Shown: positions 1 to 27,769, counted from the stretch's first letter. The stretch: DNA of 64,000 bases from Corticium candelabrum (GCF_963422355.1 NC_085091.1:8165342-8229341); one strand, 5' to 3'. Notes: a model not told the origin generated them from the sequence alone. A program made the numbers and translations.

Positions 1-2947
<2,947 letters not shown>

Positions 2948-3340
2948 GACAGAAAATGGAGATACATTGTCATTTGTTAGTCGTTATTGTCGCAATTTTT
3001 GATAGCTAGCAAGAGTTAGCTAGATAGACTAAGCAATGATTGTGGAACGATTGTGATCAATGGGATGGGATGGGATAGGATAGGATGGTTTGTCATGTGT
3101 TCTAGGCCTGTTAGCTGTTTTTACAAATTGTTTCTTTGTGTGTCTTGTTTGAACGTTGAGTTGTTTTTATAAAATGGTGTGGATGTGCATTTGTTTCAAT
3201 TGTTAATTGTTTTAAAATTGGTAATTGCTTCGGAGTTCTAAACGTTGTACATATGCGCAGTTTGCTAGATTGGAGCATGCGTGTACCGGTTTCATCTGAT
3301 CAATGTAGGCGCCTAGGCACAGTGATGTGTGAGAATTAGA
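2948..3340. other. Intergenic: Eph 3' end to CCDC171 start
   Basis: About 390 bp holding the 3' UTR of the Eph gene and presumably the CCDC171 promoter. It includes a short GGGAT(A/G)GGAT-like purine run near 3060-3090. No other gene is visible. Confidence 0.6.
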
Positions 3341-16130
<12,790 letters not shown>

Positions 16131-16904
16131 TAGGTTAGGCAGCTGCAGTATTATGGTATAGGTTCATTTGATAGTTTGCTCTAATATACTGTATACATGT
16201 ATCATATGCTATTTTTATATTGAGTACTATCTTTAGTATCATAGTCATGAGTGTGTACTTTGTTACTGTTTACTTGTTGTTCGAATGATCACAGATTGTT
16301 TTGAAAGACATACTCGTAGTAGAAAACATTTCATGTTCTAATTTGAGTATGTGGACCAGTGCAATATGAATTAACTTGATTAAGCATGCTACATGTGGGA
16401 GGCACCTAAGTTCATGAAATTAACAGTTACACCATTGGAAAGGCCATCACCTGCTAAGAGACAAGGTTTACACTATCATATATGTTTTGTCCAAACATGT
16501 CCCAACATTGATGCAATATTTAGTCACGTGGAACATTGTCCTATGTCCTATGTATACCATTATTTTCCGCACTGATACTGCACAAGTTGGTGGCAATTTT
16601 AATCTCTACATATTGATTACCATTTAGATCATTAAAATGTCTGGAGGCTTTAATGAATTGAATTGTGTTGACTATATTATGAAGTCTGTTGATAAAAATT
16701 GACAATCTATGACTTTTGTGCATGTTTATTGGCAAGATGTTGGAACGTTTAGTTTAGCTTCTTGTCTGTAGCTTTGTTGACTAACAATTGTAAGTTCACT
16801 AAAATACACAAGCAATTGAGATGTGCGTGACTGCAGTAATCACAATTGGTCAGAAGCGTGATTATTCATGTTCCTGTGTATGTGTACCATATGCATGCAC
16901 AAAT

Positions 16905-16988
<84 letters not shown>

Positions 16989-17771
16989 CTTCTTCTACAT
17001 GTGCTTGTAAACCAAACCAACTATGCAAACACGCGTGAAAAACGACTACACCTGTACCGTTAGCTAGCTAGACAATGAGTTCCATGGTTCCACCTGTTCT
17101 CTATCAAGTTCTCTTCTCGAATGACGGGGTCTAGGTACTGTGCACATGCTGTACACCACCTAACTAGAGTAGTTGTACATAATTTGACCAGTTTGCAACC
17201 GATGAACACAATATTTTCTACTAAATGCGTATACACTACATTTACAGTTCAGTACATCTCTCCAGCCCACAGATGCATCTGTAAGTATGCTTAGCTAAAG
17301 CAGATGCATACTCGGAAGTCTTGAGATCTTACGCGTCGCGGCGCAAACCAGGCAGCGAGATTCCAAGGCGCTAATTGTTGTAAATCCGACTCCAACCGAC
17401 TCTGGCTCGTCTATGTAAAGGAAGGACACACGGATTTGTCTTCAATCAGGCGAGTACAATTACAAATGTGTGTACTTGACAACACTCCAACATGTATGTA
17501 GCCACATTGTTGCACCCTATGCATGCTATTTACTTCACAAGCTCTACGATCGCGACCATCTCTTTGTCGACACACGACGAAGCCGCAGAGAGGAAAATCT
17601 CTGACGGAGATGCTCTCTACTCTACAGCGTACCGTATTGGCGTCGATTGCGTGTAGGATATTGTGGTACGAGAGTGCAATTGGAAGCCGCAAGTTGAGGG
17701 CGGGTCGCATCCTTGCTCTATTCTTGCGTCGTTGCTGGTTTTGTCGACACAACTAGTCTACTCAATGGTTT
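16131..17771. other. Intergenic: CCDC171 3' flank to gypsy insertion
   Basis: Holds the CCDC171 3' flank, a (CA)n array, and from about 17330 a GC-richer, CpG-containing zone ending at the retrotransposon target site. The GC-rich zone could be the promoter or 5' UTR of the RhoGEF gene downstream, but no coding sequence there can be supported. Confidence 0.5.
16909..16986. repeat. (CA)n microsatellite
   Basis: About 78 bp of perfect CA dinucleotides between CCDC171 and the gypsy element. Confidence 0.95.
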
Positions 17772-17776
17772 CAGTT

Positions 17777-17891
17777 TGTTGTGTACTCACGGTAATACTC
17801 TGTTAGACTTCCAGTCTCACGTCCGTTGCACAAGTACAGTACCCGGCTACACAACTGCTGTTCCCCGGATATGCCGGGCCACTACTCTACA
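17777..17891 (-). repeat. Gypsy 3' LTR (115 bp)
   Basis: Direct repeat identical to 22035-22149. It is unusually short for an LTR. It is preceded on the plus strand by the CAGTT duplication. Confidence 0.93.
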
Positions 17892-17954
17892 CCCCCTGTG
17901 CTATTCTGAAACAACGCAACCCAACAGCGCTAAAACTAGTGCTAAAACAACCAA

Positions 17955-20900
17955 TCACTTTGCATAGTCCGTAACATATTCTGCCAAGCGAGCGGGTGGT
18001 AGTACTCTCCGCCCTGACCTGGTACATGTGGCATTTCCTCCTTCTGGTACTGGTGTGGGTGGCTCTGGTATCTGACATTCGTTAGGAGCTTCCTGTCTGC
18101 TGTCCATTTCTTGTTGTGTCTGTGTTTCCCCCTCTTGCCCAGTTACTGGCTCTCGCCCTGGTAATGGCTGAGACAACGCTACCTCTTCTGTCTTTGAACC
18201 TGTATCCTTGCTAGGGACTCCCTCAGGATGTGGCCCTGATCTCATTTGGTCCGCGTGTAACCTGTGTGTTCTGGTAGGCGTTGCCACTCTGTAGGACACC
18301 GGTCCAGTTTGGTCCTCGACGGTTCCGACAAGCCACTTGGGGCCCAGATGGTAATTTCTAAACCAGATCGCTTGTCCTTTGGCAAAACCCTTTGGCGGAC
18401 GATATTCGTTTTGTATCAGTTTGCTGTTGACTTCCCGTTCCACACTTGGTTTAACCAAGTCCAGTCTTGACTTGATGTTTCTACCCAACAAAAGCTGAGC
18501 CGGACTCTGTCCCGTAGTGGCCTGAGGGGAGTTCCGATATGAAAGCAAAAACCTATCCAGTTTGTGTTGTGCTGTTCTCTCCCTTTTCTCTGCTTTCATG
18601 GCTCTCTTGAATGATTGCACCAAACGCTCCGCCTGACCATTCGTCGCGGGATGATATGGTGCCCCCGTGACATGTCGAATACCATTCTTGCACATGAACA
18701 TTCTGAAACACTCTGATGTAAACTGTGGACCGTTATCTGATATTACTTGGTCAGGTAGGCCCAACCGAGCAAACAATGTCCGCAAAGTTGCCACTGTCTC
18801 CTCAGCCACGGTGCTTCTCATGGAAAAAATTTCAGGCCATTTGCTGTATGCATCGATGACCAAAAGATACATCTGTCCGTCGAGGGGTCCTGCAAAATCT
18901 ACGTGCAGCCTCTGCCAAGGTTTAGCTGGGTACTCCCATCTATGGAGCGGCCCTCTACCAGGTGTCCTCGCATTCTCTTGACATCCTACACAGTGTCGAA
19001 CCTCTCTTTCAATGTCTCCATCTATGCCCGGCCACCACACGAATGACCGAGCTAAACCCTTCATTTTCACCATCCCGGGATGGCCCTCATGCAAGGTTTC
19101 CAACACCCTTGCTCTAAGCTTGGTTGGTACCACCACTCGAGATCCCCACATCAGGACCCCCTGATGTGTAATCAATTCGTTTCTCCTCCTGTTGAACGGG
19201 ATCAGTTCCTTTTCTGTATCCAGTGACTGCCCTCCTTGCTGCACCATCTCCATGACCTGAGATATGAGGCGGTCTTGTCTGCTTGCCCTTTCAATATCTT
19301 TTGCTGTAACCGGCAAGGTATCCACAATGCTATTGTAAAAAATGGCTGTATCATCTGTTCGATCTGGAATCTCGTCATCCACAGGTAGTCGTGATAGTCC
19401 ATCACAGTTGGCATGTTGCCCTGTTGGCCGGTACTGGATGTCGTATGTAAATGCTCCCAGAAACAAACTCCAGCGTTGTAGTCGAGCTGCAGCGGTGACT
19501 GGAATAGCCTTGTCAGGGCTCAAAATAAATTTCAGTGGTTGATGGTCGGTGATCAGTGTAAACCGGTGCCCTTCCAGATACAGTCTGAATTTCTTTACTC
19601 CCCAGTAAAGTGCGAGCGCCTCCTTCTCTATTTGCGCATACTGTTTCTCCGCCCCGCTTAGAGAACGGGAAGCATATGCGATGGGTCGTTCGCTACCGTC
19701 CGGAAACATGTGTGAAAGGACTGCGCCTAGTCCATAGGATGAACTGTCGCAAGCAAGTGTTACTGGTAACCCAGGATCAAAATGTGTGAGAATCCTATCT
19801 TGCAACAACATCTGTTTGACCTTGGTGAAGCTTTTTCCCTGGTCTTCACCCCACTCCCACGGGGCGTCCTTTTTCAACAGGTCATGCAAAGGTGCAAGCT
19901 CCGTCGACAGATTTGGCAAGAATCTGGCGTAATATTGGATCATTCCAAGGAAAGACCTCAGCTGTTGAATACTAGATGGTACTGGCATCTGAGTGATGGC
20001 TCGTGTCTTCTTTTCCGATGTGTGTAGACCTTTCGCCGATATTATGTGGCCACAATATTCTACGGAATCGCTCAAGAACTTGCACTTCTCTTTGTTAGCC
20101 TTCAAGCCATACTCCTCCAGCCGATGAAGAACCATCTCCAAGTTGGTCAAGTGGTCTTCTAGGGTGTGGCCCGTGATGATGATATCGTCCAGGTAGCATC
20201 TGGTGCCCGGTATTCCCATCAGAACTTGTTCCATCGCTCGTTGCCATATTGCTGGGGCTGAAGCTACTCCGAACGGTAGGCGCTTGAACCGATACAGGCC
20301 CCTATGGGTGTTGATGGTCATTGCCAACTGGGAGTCTTCTTGCAGCTCCATTTGCAAGTAGGCTTGCTTCAGGTCGATGACTGTGAAGTGTTTCCCTCCT
20401 CCCAAGCCTGCATAAATCTCCTCAATTCGAGGGAGTGGGTAGGTGTCTATCTCTAGCTGTGGGTTAACGGTCACTTTAAAATCGCCGCAAATCCGAACGT
20501 TGCCTCCTTTCTTGACAGGAGTAACTATTGGCGCCGCCCACTCGCTGTGCTGTACCCGTTCTATCACGTCCTCAGACTCCAGCCTATCTAGTTCTTGCTC
20601 CACGGCTTTCTTCCTCGCGAAAGCCACCGGTCTTGCCTTCCAAAAACGTGGTGTGCTGTCACTCCGCAACGCTATTCGGGCCTTGATGCCTTTCATGCGC
20701 CCCAACCCCAATCCAAACACATTGGGGTGTCGTGCTAGCAGGTCTTCTAGTTCTTGAGTTGCGTTCAGATGGAGGAGTGACCATTGCAGTCGGATGGCTT
20801 TCAGCCATTCTCGTCCCAAAAGAGCTGGCCCTTTTCCGGGTAGTACATACAAGGGCAACTGTTGTTTCTGGTGATAATGTTCTACGTTCACTGTGCACAC

Positions 20901-22022
20901 TCCCATTGGTTTGACGGTCTCTCCAGTATACGTGTGCAGCAACAGATCTGTCTCTTTGATGGAGACCTGCTGTCTTAGTTTCCTCTTGTATTCCTCATGA
21001 CTTATGACTGATACGGCCGCCCCAGTGTCTAATTCCATGACAAAGGGTTTCCGTTCAATTTGCACCTGTACCTCCATGGCGTGGTTTCTGCCAAGACTGA
21101 ACAAGTTGTACAAGTCACTGTCACTCTCACTATGTTCCTCCTTCTCCCATGCTTCCAGGCATTTCATCGCTGGTTTCTTCTTATTTTCCTTCCGAATTGG
21201 TCCCTTGTCAGATTGGACTTCTTTTCTTGGACCTGGTTTGGTCCTGCACATCCTTTGTACATGTCCTTGTTTTTGACAACGAAAACATGTAGCTGTTCTA
21301 AATCGACACTCTCTGGCTTCATGTGCTCCTCCGCATCGATAACATGTGGTTGATCCCGTTGTCATTTGATGAACCTCAGCCATCCCGACCGTGTCTTCGT
21401 GTGGTCGTGGTTGGAGTCCTGCCTCTCCTCTGAGCGTCTCCACATCCCTACTGGCTTGCTCCATTGCCACACAACGTTGTACGGCTTTGTCAAACGTAAG
21501 GTCCGTCAACGTCTCTCCTAATAGCGTCCTCAACATCCGATCATCTTTGATACCCGCTATGAATCTGTCTCTGAGACGCTCATTTCTTTGGTCATCGTGG
21601 AATTTGCACTTTGCTGCTAGGTGCCTGAGGACTTTGACAAAATCACTCACCGACTCCGTAGATTTACGCACCCTAGTGTCAAATTCATAACGACTCACGA
21701 GAGGAGATTGTTCGGGCTTGACGTGGTCCTTTACCACCTGTACGATCTGTTCATATGTGACGCCGCCGTCGCTAGGTGGTGTTGGCGCCAACAGGTCCTT
21801 GATCAATTGGAATGTTTCTGTGGGAACATTCGTCAGCAAGATTGCTTTCTTGTGCTGCGCGTTTGACACACCATTAGCCACGAAGAAGAAATCCATCTGT
21901 TCCGTATAGCTTGGCCAATCTCCTCCCGGAACGTAGCGACTCGGCTTCCCTAGCAGTGGTCCACGGGGTGCGTCTGCTATCTGTGCTCTGCCGTTGCTAG
22001 CTTGTGGTTCTTGATCGACCAT
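17955..22022 (-). CDS. Gypsy gag-pol polyprotein (about 1355 aa)
   Basis: A single open frame. The likely start is the ATG at 22022, which overlaps the primer-binding site; an upstream in-frame ATG at 22112 lies inside the LTR and is less plausible. Order of domains: gag region; two CCHC zinc knuckles (CYRCGGAHEAREC and CFRCQKQGHVQRMC); aspartic protease with LDTGAAVS; reverse transcriptase with YPLPRIEE and the YLDD active site; RNase H beginning at LACDSSSYGLGAVLSH; integrase with an HHCC zinc site (HEGHPG to CVGCQ) and DDE core (HVDFAGP, ISDNGPQF, NGQAERLV). Gag and pol are in one frame with no frameshift. This arrangement and the sequence resemble the Mag-type branch of Ty3/gypsy elements; the branch is an inference. 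It replicates the element through an RNA intermediate. Confidence 0.95.
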   Translation of the reverse strand: MVDQEPQASNGRAQIADAPRGPLLGKPSRYVPGGDWPSYTEQMDFFFVANGVSNAQHKKAILLTNVPTETFQLIKDLLAPTPPSDGGVTYEQIVQVVKDHVKPEQSPLVSRYEFDTRVRKSTESVSDFVKVLRHLAAKCKFHDDQRNERLRDRFIAGIKDDRMLRTLLGETLTDLTFDKAVQRCVAMEQASRDVETLRGEAGLQPRPHEDTVGMAEVHQMTTGSTTCYRCGGAHEARECRFRTATCFRCQKQGHVQRMCRTKPGPRKEVQSDKGPIRKENKKKPAMKCLEAWEKEEHSESDSDLYNLFSLGRNHAMEVQVQIERKPFVMELDTGAAVSVISHEEYKRKLRQQVSIKETDLLLHTYTGETVKPMGVCTVNVEHYHQKQQLPLYVLPGKGPALLGREWLKAIRLQWSLLHLNATQELEDLLARHPNVFGLGLGRMKGIKARIALRSDSTPRFWKARPVAFARKKAVEQELDRLESEDVIERVQHSEWAAPIVTPVKKGGNVRICGDFKVTVNPQLEIDTYPLPRIEEIYAGLGGGKHFTVIDLKQAYLQMELQEDSQLAMTINTHRGLYRFKRLPFGVASAPAIWQRAMEQVLMGIPGTRCYLDDIIITGHTLEDHLTNLEMVLHRLEEYGLKANKEKCKFLSDSVEYCGHIISAKGLHTSEKKTRAITQMPVPSSIQQLRSFLGMIQYYARFLPNLSTELAPLHDLLKKDAPWEWGEDQGKSFTKVKQMLLQDRILTHFDPGLPVTLACDSSSYGLGAVLSHMFPDGSERPIAYASRSLSGAEKQYAQIEKEALALYWGVKKFRLYLEGHRFTLITDHQPLKFILSPDKAIPVTAAARLQRWSLFLGAFTYDIQYRPTGQHANCDGLSRLPVDDEIPDRTDDTAIFYNSIVDTLPVTAKDIERASRQDRLISQVMEMVQQGGQSLDTEKELIPFNRRRNELITHQGVLMWGSRVVVPTKLRARVLETLHEGHPGMVKMKGLARSFVWWPGIDGDIEREVRHCVGCQENARTPGRGPLHRWEYPAKPWQRLHVDFAGPLDGQMYLLVIDAYSKWPEIFSMRSTVAEETVATLRTLFARLGLPDQVISDNGPQFTSECFRMFMCKNGIRHVTGAPYHPATNGQAERLVQSFKRAMKAEKRERTAQHKLDRFLLSYRNSPQATTGQSPAQLLLGRNIKSRLDLVKPSVEREVNSKLIQNEYRPPKGFAKGQAIWFRNYHLGPKWLVGTVEDQTGPVSYRVATPTRTHRLHADQMRSGPHPEGVPSKDTGSKTEEVALSQPLPGREPVTGQEGETQTQQEMDSRQEAPNECQIPEPPTPVPEGGNATCTRSGRRVLPPARLAEYVTDYAK

Positions 22023-22034
22023 CCTCGTCGCCAG

Positions 22035-22149
22035 TGTTGTGTACTCACGGTAATACTCTGTTAGACTTCCAGTCTCACGTCCGTTGCACAAGTACAGTAC
22101 CCGGCTACACAACTGCTGTTCCCCGGATATGCCGGGCCACTACTCTACA
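22035..22149 (-). repeat. Gypsy 5' LTR (115 bp)
   Basis: Identical to 17777-17891. The primer-binding site begins just inside it, and the CAGTT duplication follows on the plus strand at 22150. Confidence 0.93.
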
Positions 22150-22154
22150 CAGTT

Positions 22155-22697
22155 GACACTGATTTTGTATGTTAAGACTCAAACGGCGTGTACGGATGTG
22201 TTTTCGAGTCGTGGATGTCAATGCATGTAGACTAGCTAGACGTGAATGTGAAATGAATTGAAGTGAATGTTGTACTTTCTAGTATTTCTAGTTGTGTCTA
22301 GTCTATAATGTAGTTTAGCTTATTTCAGTTAGCTAAAATTGCACTTGTTTATTTTAGGTGTTTGAACCCAATAATAAACAGGTCACAAGGTTTAGTTTGA
22401 TTGGAGGAAGAGACAAATTGTGGAGTAACTGATTACAAGTGACTGGTTTCTTACTGATTGCAAAAGGTAATGCACTTGTCAACAAACAACACGTTTATTA
22501 ACCCTGATATAAGTGTACACTTGACAAGAGGTATTGTATTTCTGCTTTCTTTGTAAAACAACATTTTTCCTGTAGTGTGTACTTTCAAGATTAGTTAATT
22601 AAGAAACTGTGATCATCGAATTGTAGAGGAACAATTAGATTGGGCAGATCTTGAATGTGTTAGACGATTCGGTTAATGAAGTTAACCAACTTATGGG

Positions 22698-22782
<85 letters not shown>

Positions 22783-22940
22783 CACTGTTTTACATATACA
22801 AGGTGTGTCTACCTTGTAGTTTACTGAGATTATTGATTACCATTATGGAGCTTATTTTCATTTATAGTTTTGAGAGCATGTTTAATTAAGGCTAATTGTC
22901 ACTGAACTCATTGATTAATTAACTGGTGAAATGTGTAGCA
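22155..22940. other. Intergenic or 5' intron upstream of the RhoGEF coding start
   Basis: AT-rich. It contains a (GT)n array and ends with an acceptor-like TGTGTAG (22932-22938) two bases before the RhoGEF ATG, so a 5'-UTR intron is likely here. No other coding sequence is visible. Confidence 0.55.
22701..22781. repeat. (GT)n microsatellite
   Basis: About 80 bp of perfect GT dinucleotides just upstream of the RhoGEF coding start. Confidence 0.95.
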
Positions 22941-23526
22941 ATGGCAGTGCATGAGCATCATATGGATGGAAGGAGCCCATCATTCAACTCAATGTTACTT
23001 CCAGAGTTGAAAGCTGCTGTGAGAAAGAAGTCACACGAGGTGAATGGCTTGGAAGTAGAAAACAACCCATCTAGCCAAAAAGTGCTGATGCCAAAGCCCA
23101 GGATGCGGGCAGTGGCTTCTACAGCTGTCAGTTCTGCAGGCAGAAAACAGAGCAGTGGAAATGATACCAAGAGACCTGATATGGTGAAGTTCAAACCAGT
23201 GCCTGCTCCTCGCAAGAATGTGCCCAAAGTGAGACAGCGAAAGTCAAGTTCAGGTGGAGATAACAGTAGAGAGGGAACACCCGGTGCGATTGCCAATGTT
23301 GTGAAAGAGAGTAGTGAGGGTTCTCTTGATGATAGCCCTTGGGAAGATGATGAGCCAGTGACACAGCAAAAAGAAAAGAGCACGTCACCGAAAAGTTAGT
23401 TGCATAATTATTAATATTATATGTTTGGTATACAATTTATAAGTTTTATTGCTTATCAGGAAGACAACACAAACCACCATTCTTAGGGAAAAATAGGTTG
23501 GTCATGTGTGTATGTGCGTGTGTGTG

Positions 23527-23573
<47 letters not shown>

Positions 23574-26500
23574 ACGTGCACGCACAGATGCGCGCCTATT
23601 GATAATAGTTTGTCATTCTATTTTTGTCTATAGGTTTATGAGAAAGAAGCCACCTGAAAAACCTCTTCGCAGTCCAGGAACTTTTGATCGTGCAGCACAG
23701 CTTCATAAAGTAACAGGGTCGGATAATGAAAATGTAAATGACGAAGATGGCGAAAATATTTATGATGACGTTGGAGAGGTTATCACCTTAGACAGAGAAG
23801 AGGGAGGTAAGTCAAATGAGAATTCAAAAGAGCAGTTAGTAGAAGTCAAGATAGCTTTACTTCCCAAACGAAATTGTGACGTATACTCACCGGCATGGTC
23901 ACAATCAAAGCATTGTGACAGTAACCATGCAACAAGAAATGATGCTCGCGTACAAAGTTGTAGAGATAACGGGATTGTCAATATGGCACAAGCCTCATCT
24001 GATCACTCTAAGCAAAATACACCAAGAATGCCTTCAAAGGAAATTTTGTATTGTGAGCCACTAGTTCATGATTCAACTCCAGTGGTTGGGGTAGAACACA
24101 CAAAACATAAATCTCCTCCAAAGCGTCGAGTAGTTCCAAAGCCACCAGTAAATGATGAGGCATCACCACGAAGGCAGAGGCCTCCTGTCCCTATCAGGCC
24201 AAGACCTAATGCTAGCCACTCAGCAAAACAAGTTCCTGTGGTGCCAAGAATGCGTCAATACCGAAGTGATAACACATTGGATGTTATAAAGCAGTCAGAA
24301 GAAACAGACGAAGGACAACATAATGGCGATGCCCTTCTTTCTGTACAATTTCGACCAAGATCGGTATCATCTCAGAATTTATCATTATGTGACAATAACA
24401 ATGACAATGAGGATGAGGGGACATTAAAGAGGTGTCAGTCATTTGATTCAGAGAGCACTCTCACCAGTAGTCAGACAGCAGAAAGTATGGGAACAGGTGA
24501 CAACAGTCTGTATGTCTGTACAGTACAAGCTGTGATGGGTAATCATTTTTATGTGTTAGTTGCTCCATTTTATCACGAGTTGGACATACAGCGAGAGTCA
24601 ATATGTCCCAGTAGAGATAGTGCAGCTGTTTATGATGCAGTCAGTTCGCTTGGACGAGAGTTTGTGTTACCTGATGTTGGATACAGAGATGTTGGTGCAC
24701 GCCGTGTTAGCACTGATTCCATGGGGAGTACATTGGGACGACGTATGCTCTGGGCTGAACAACAACAGGTGACTATTCGTGTTTATCACTTTGATCACTT
24801 TGATCAGTTGAGTTTTCTCACTTGTTCAATATTTCTTTAGGTTATGGAGAGTGGTATGCTAGATTCTTTATCAGAGCAAGAGAGGAAGTTGCAAGAGGTG
24901 AGTGATGACTTTCTTAGTGTTGGGATTTTAATGTTGTAATTCTAATTTGACATTTGCAGGCTTTATATGAGGTGGTAACTTCTGAAGCAAGCTATCATCA
25001 CAGTCTGAGTATTCTCATTGAGAATTTTATGGAAGCACCCGAGCTGTCTGACAGTTTGCCTGAGGGTCGCCGTATTTTGGACAAGCAGCAGAGGCATGTT
25101 TTGTTTTCCAACCTTGCTGCTGTGTGGGAAGTTGCAACACAGTGAGTAATTGTCAGAATTGTTATTCTAATACTAGAGTTGTGTAACTAGATTCTTTCAT
25201 ATCTGAACGATTCAGATAGACAGCAGTATGTATGAGTAATTGTCATGCTTGGATTGTTTATTAATTATTACTATTTAATTAGTAGAAAGACTATTGCATG
25301 TTTTACTTAATTTCTGGAGAGAATGCTGTTTGACTTTGTTGTGTTACATAACAGATTCCATGAAGCTCTTCAAAAACGGTTGCAGCAAAGTGTAAAAATT
25401 GACACTGTGTGTGACATCATTCAAGACTTTGTATGTTTCTGAAATTGCAATGAGTATTGATCGATCACCAGTAGATTCACGTGCATGCTTTGGTAGGCTG
25501 TCAATCGTTTTGATGTCTACGTGAAGTATTGTTCTAATCAACTGTTCCAGAACAGATTGCTGAATGAGTTGAAGTCAGTTCTGTGATGATGGTTGAGGAC
25601 ACAGTAGCTGTATAATGGTGTGTTTGTTTAGTTCAACTAATCCTGAGTTTGCTGAAGTAGTGAGACGGCTGGAGTCTAATTCAGTGGCACAAAGCTTACT
25701 TTTCAGCTCATTTCTTATCCTTCCTGTTCAGCGCATTACTCGATTAGCATTACTGATTTTGGTACAATTGTTGTGAAACTATTACGGCAGTCAAACGTTT
25801 TAATATTGTTTTGTAGGCTATTCTTGACAGAACTCCTGCAGACAGTCCAAGTCACAAGCTAGCTACAGATGCATTAACATCTGTTCAAAATGTTTGATTT
25901 GCTGCCAAATGGCTTTTTCTGATCTCACGAACTTGTTTTTGACCAGGTTGTTGACAGGTGCAACGAGGGTGCTCGATCAATGGAGAGAACAGAGCAAATG
26001 ATTGCACTAAGCAAGCTAGTTCGATTTGACAAGCTGAAGGTATTTGCTATCAATTTGATGTACAAAGTAAGGTAGCGAGTGTGATGTATAGGGCCTGCCA
26101 CTAATCTCACCTAAACGTTGGTTGCTGAAACGAGGTCCTGTAACGCAGTTGATTACAGAAAAGATGCTAACACGTGTAAAGATCAACAAACAGACTTTGC
26201 ACATATTTGTATTCACTGACTTGATTTTGGTGACAAAACAGAAACGACATCTGACGTAATCATTAAATGTCAGTTTATATAGTCTGGCATCTCATATTTA
26301 CTTTTTTTTAGCGAAGAGTGGTTTTCCACAATCGATTACGGATTTAGGCCATTCTTGCAGCTGGAAGATGTTGAAGATCCTCCATATACATCATCAGCAG
26401 GCAAACATGCAACTGATGGTTACGCATTGGCGTCATCTGGTTGTCGTAATGCTTTCAAGCTAGTACTGTTGGAAAATGCTCACAAAAAGACTGCATCTTA

Positions 26501-27769
26501 CTTTCTGAGCGTTGACACTGAGTCAGTTTGGTTAACAGATATTACATGGTTATGTATTAGCTGACACATTGCTTGCTTGATGTGTGTAGAACGGATAAAG
26601 CACGTTGGATGGATGCAATTCAGCCACCCTTAATAGAGCACAATGGCAGCGAAGAAGTTGTATATACACAGTTTGGTACGTTAACAGATTATTGTGTGTT
26701 TGATTAATGTTGCAATAGAGATGCACACTGAAATAACACCTGCCATAGCATGTAGACAGGATGGGATTGCCTTTGGGGATGGTTAATGGAATGTTTCTAC
26801 AAGCCAGAACTAGACACCAGGTTTAATGAGCACTCAAAGATGGCACTCTGTGATGTTACGGGTGCTGTACAGCTTTTTTGTTAGATTAGGCATTAATGGA
26901 GCAGAGTATCTGATTGGCTGTGGTGGTGGTGGTGGGATGTACGTTTAGAAACAAAAACTTAATTCTAATAATGGAATCTCTTGTACTTTTCTTTGACTGA
27001 CAATCACCAAAACACTTTTGTTGTTTACTGTATGTTCAATACGATTTGCTGAAACTGTCTTTGAGAGTCAAAAATTGATATTATTTGAAAAGAATTAGTG
27101 ACTGTACAGTATGGCTATGCTACTATGTTTGAGATTCTAAACCACTTTACTACTCTGACCATTCATGTAGATGACAAGTTTGTGTGCACTAAACCAGAAT
27201 TTATTTATATATTGTAAACTGATATCTTCTACTTACACCATATTGTAGTGTGGTAACTTATTTAATTTTTGCTGAAGAAAACCAATGCTAGAATTACAAA
27301 TTTTAGGTTTGTAATTTTCATTTGTTAGTACAATATCATGTACTTGTAATAACTATGGTTGTAATATCGAGGCATGATTTTGTGCAGACTGCCCTCAGGT
27401 TCAAGCTACTTACAATTATTCTTCACAGCAAGCTGACGAACTGGATCTTACAGCTGGTGATGTGATGAAAGTTATTCGGAAAATGCCAGACGGTAAATGA
27501 CATTACTCACAACAGAGTGTCAATAATTCTCACTTGTGTGTTGTGTTTACTGTATTGTGTCTTCCACAGGGTGGTATGAAGGGGAGAGATTGCGAGATGG
27601 GGAAGTAGGTTGGTTTCCATCAACTTACGTAACAGAGATTGAGAGTGAGCATAATCGTGCCCGTAATCTCAAACAACGATACCAGCTTATTCGTGCTACT
27701 GAACATCTTCTTCCTCATTCTGCTGTACTTCGTAAGACCAGGTCAAGGCTATCAGAGCTGTTTGGATGA
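22941..27769 (+). CDS. Ephexin-family Rho guanine nucleotide exchange factor (DH-PH-SH3)
   Basis: Fifteen exons join in phase to 1026 aa: 22941-23394, 23460-23496 (37 nt), 23634-24768, 24841-24897, 24960-25141, 25355-25430, 25497-25573, 25632-25761, 25817-25891, 25947-26039, 26092-26255, 26312-26521, 26590-26675, 27388-27492 and 27570-27769. The long basic, Pro-rich N-terminus has SH3-ligand-like stretches (KPVPAPRK, RPPVPIRPRP). The DH domain (about 560-770) opens LYEVVTSEASYHHSL and holds the helix LILPVQRITRLALLI. The PH domain (about 772-925) starts SPKRWLLKRG. The SH3 domain (about 926-990) has GWYEGERLRDGEVGWFPSTYV, then the RARNLKQRYQL tail typical of the ephexin group (NGEF, ARHGEF5/15/16/19/26). 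These proteins load GTP on Rho GTPases and couple Eph receptors to actin. The exact vertebrate counterpart cannot be named. Confidence 0.92.
23503..23577. repeat. (GT)n microsatellite in RhoGEF intron 2
   Basis: GT-rich run between the 37-nt exon and the long third exon. Confidence 0.9.
26676..27387 (+). other. RhoGEF intron between PH and SH3 exons
   Basis: A 712-bp intron, AT-rich, with no recognisable gene or repeat. Confidence 0.7.

Larger units (their letters stand above)
17772..22154 (-). mobile_element. Full-length Ty3/gypsy LTR retrotransposon with target-site duplication
   Basis: Both 115-bp LTRs are identical and begin TG and end CA when read on the minus strand. The element is flanked by CAGTT on both sides (17772-17776 and 22150-22154), a 5-bp target-site duplication. 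Directly inside the 5' LTR (minus strand, from 22033) lies TGGCGACGAGGATGG, a primer-binding site that pairs with a tRNA 3' end finishing in CCA. A short purine tract (AGGGGG) abuts the 3' LTR. The internal gag-pol frame is uninterrupted. Identical LTRs and an open frame mean a recent insertion, possibly of an active copy. There is no envelope-like frame. Confidence 0.95.

Noticed and set aside
17523-17756. 77-aa plus-strand ORF before the gypsy element
   Set aside because: Overlaps a similar-sized minus-strand ORF, has no recognisable domain and lies in a GC-rich zone where open frames arise by chance.
22023-22112. Extension of gypsy gag into the LTR
   Set aside because: An ATG at 22112 lies within the LTR. 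The ATG at 22022 just after the LTR is the usual position for gag.
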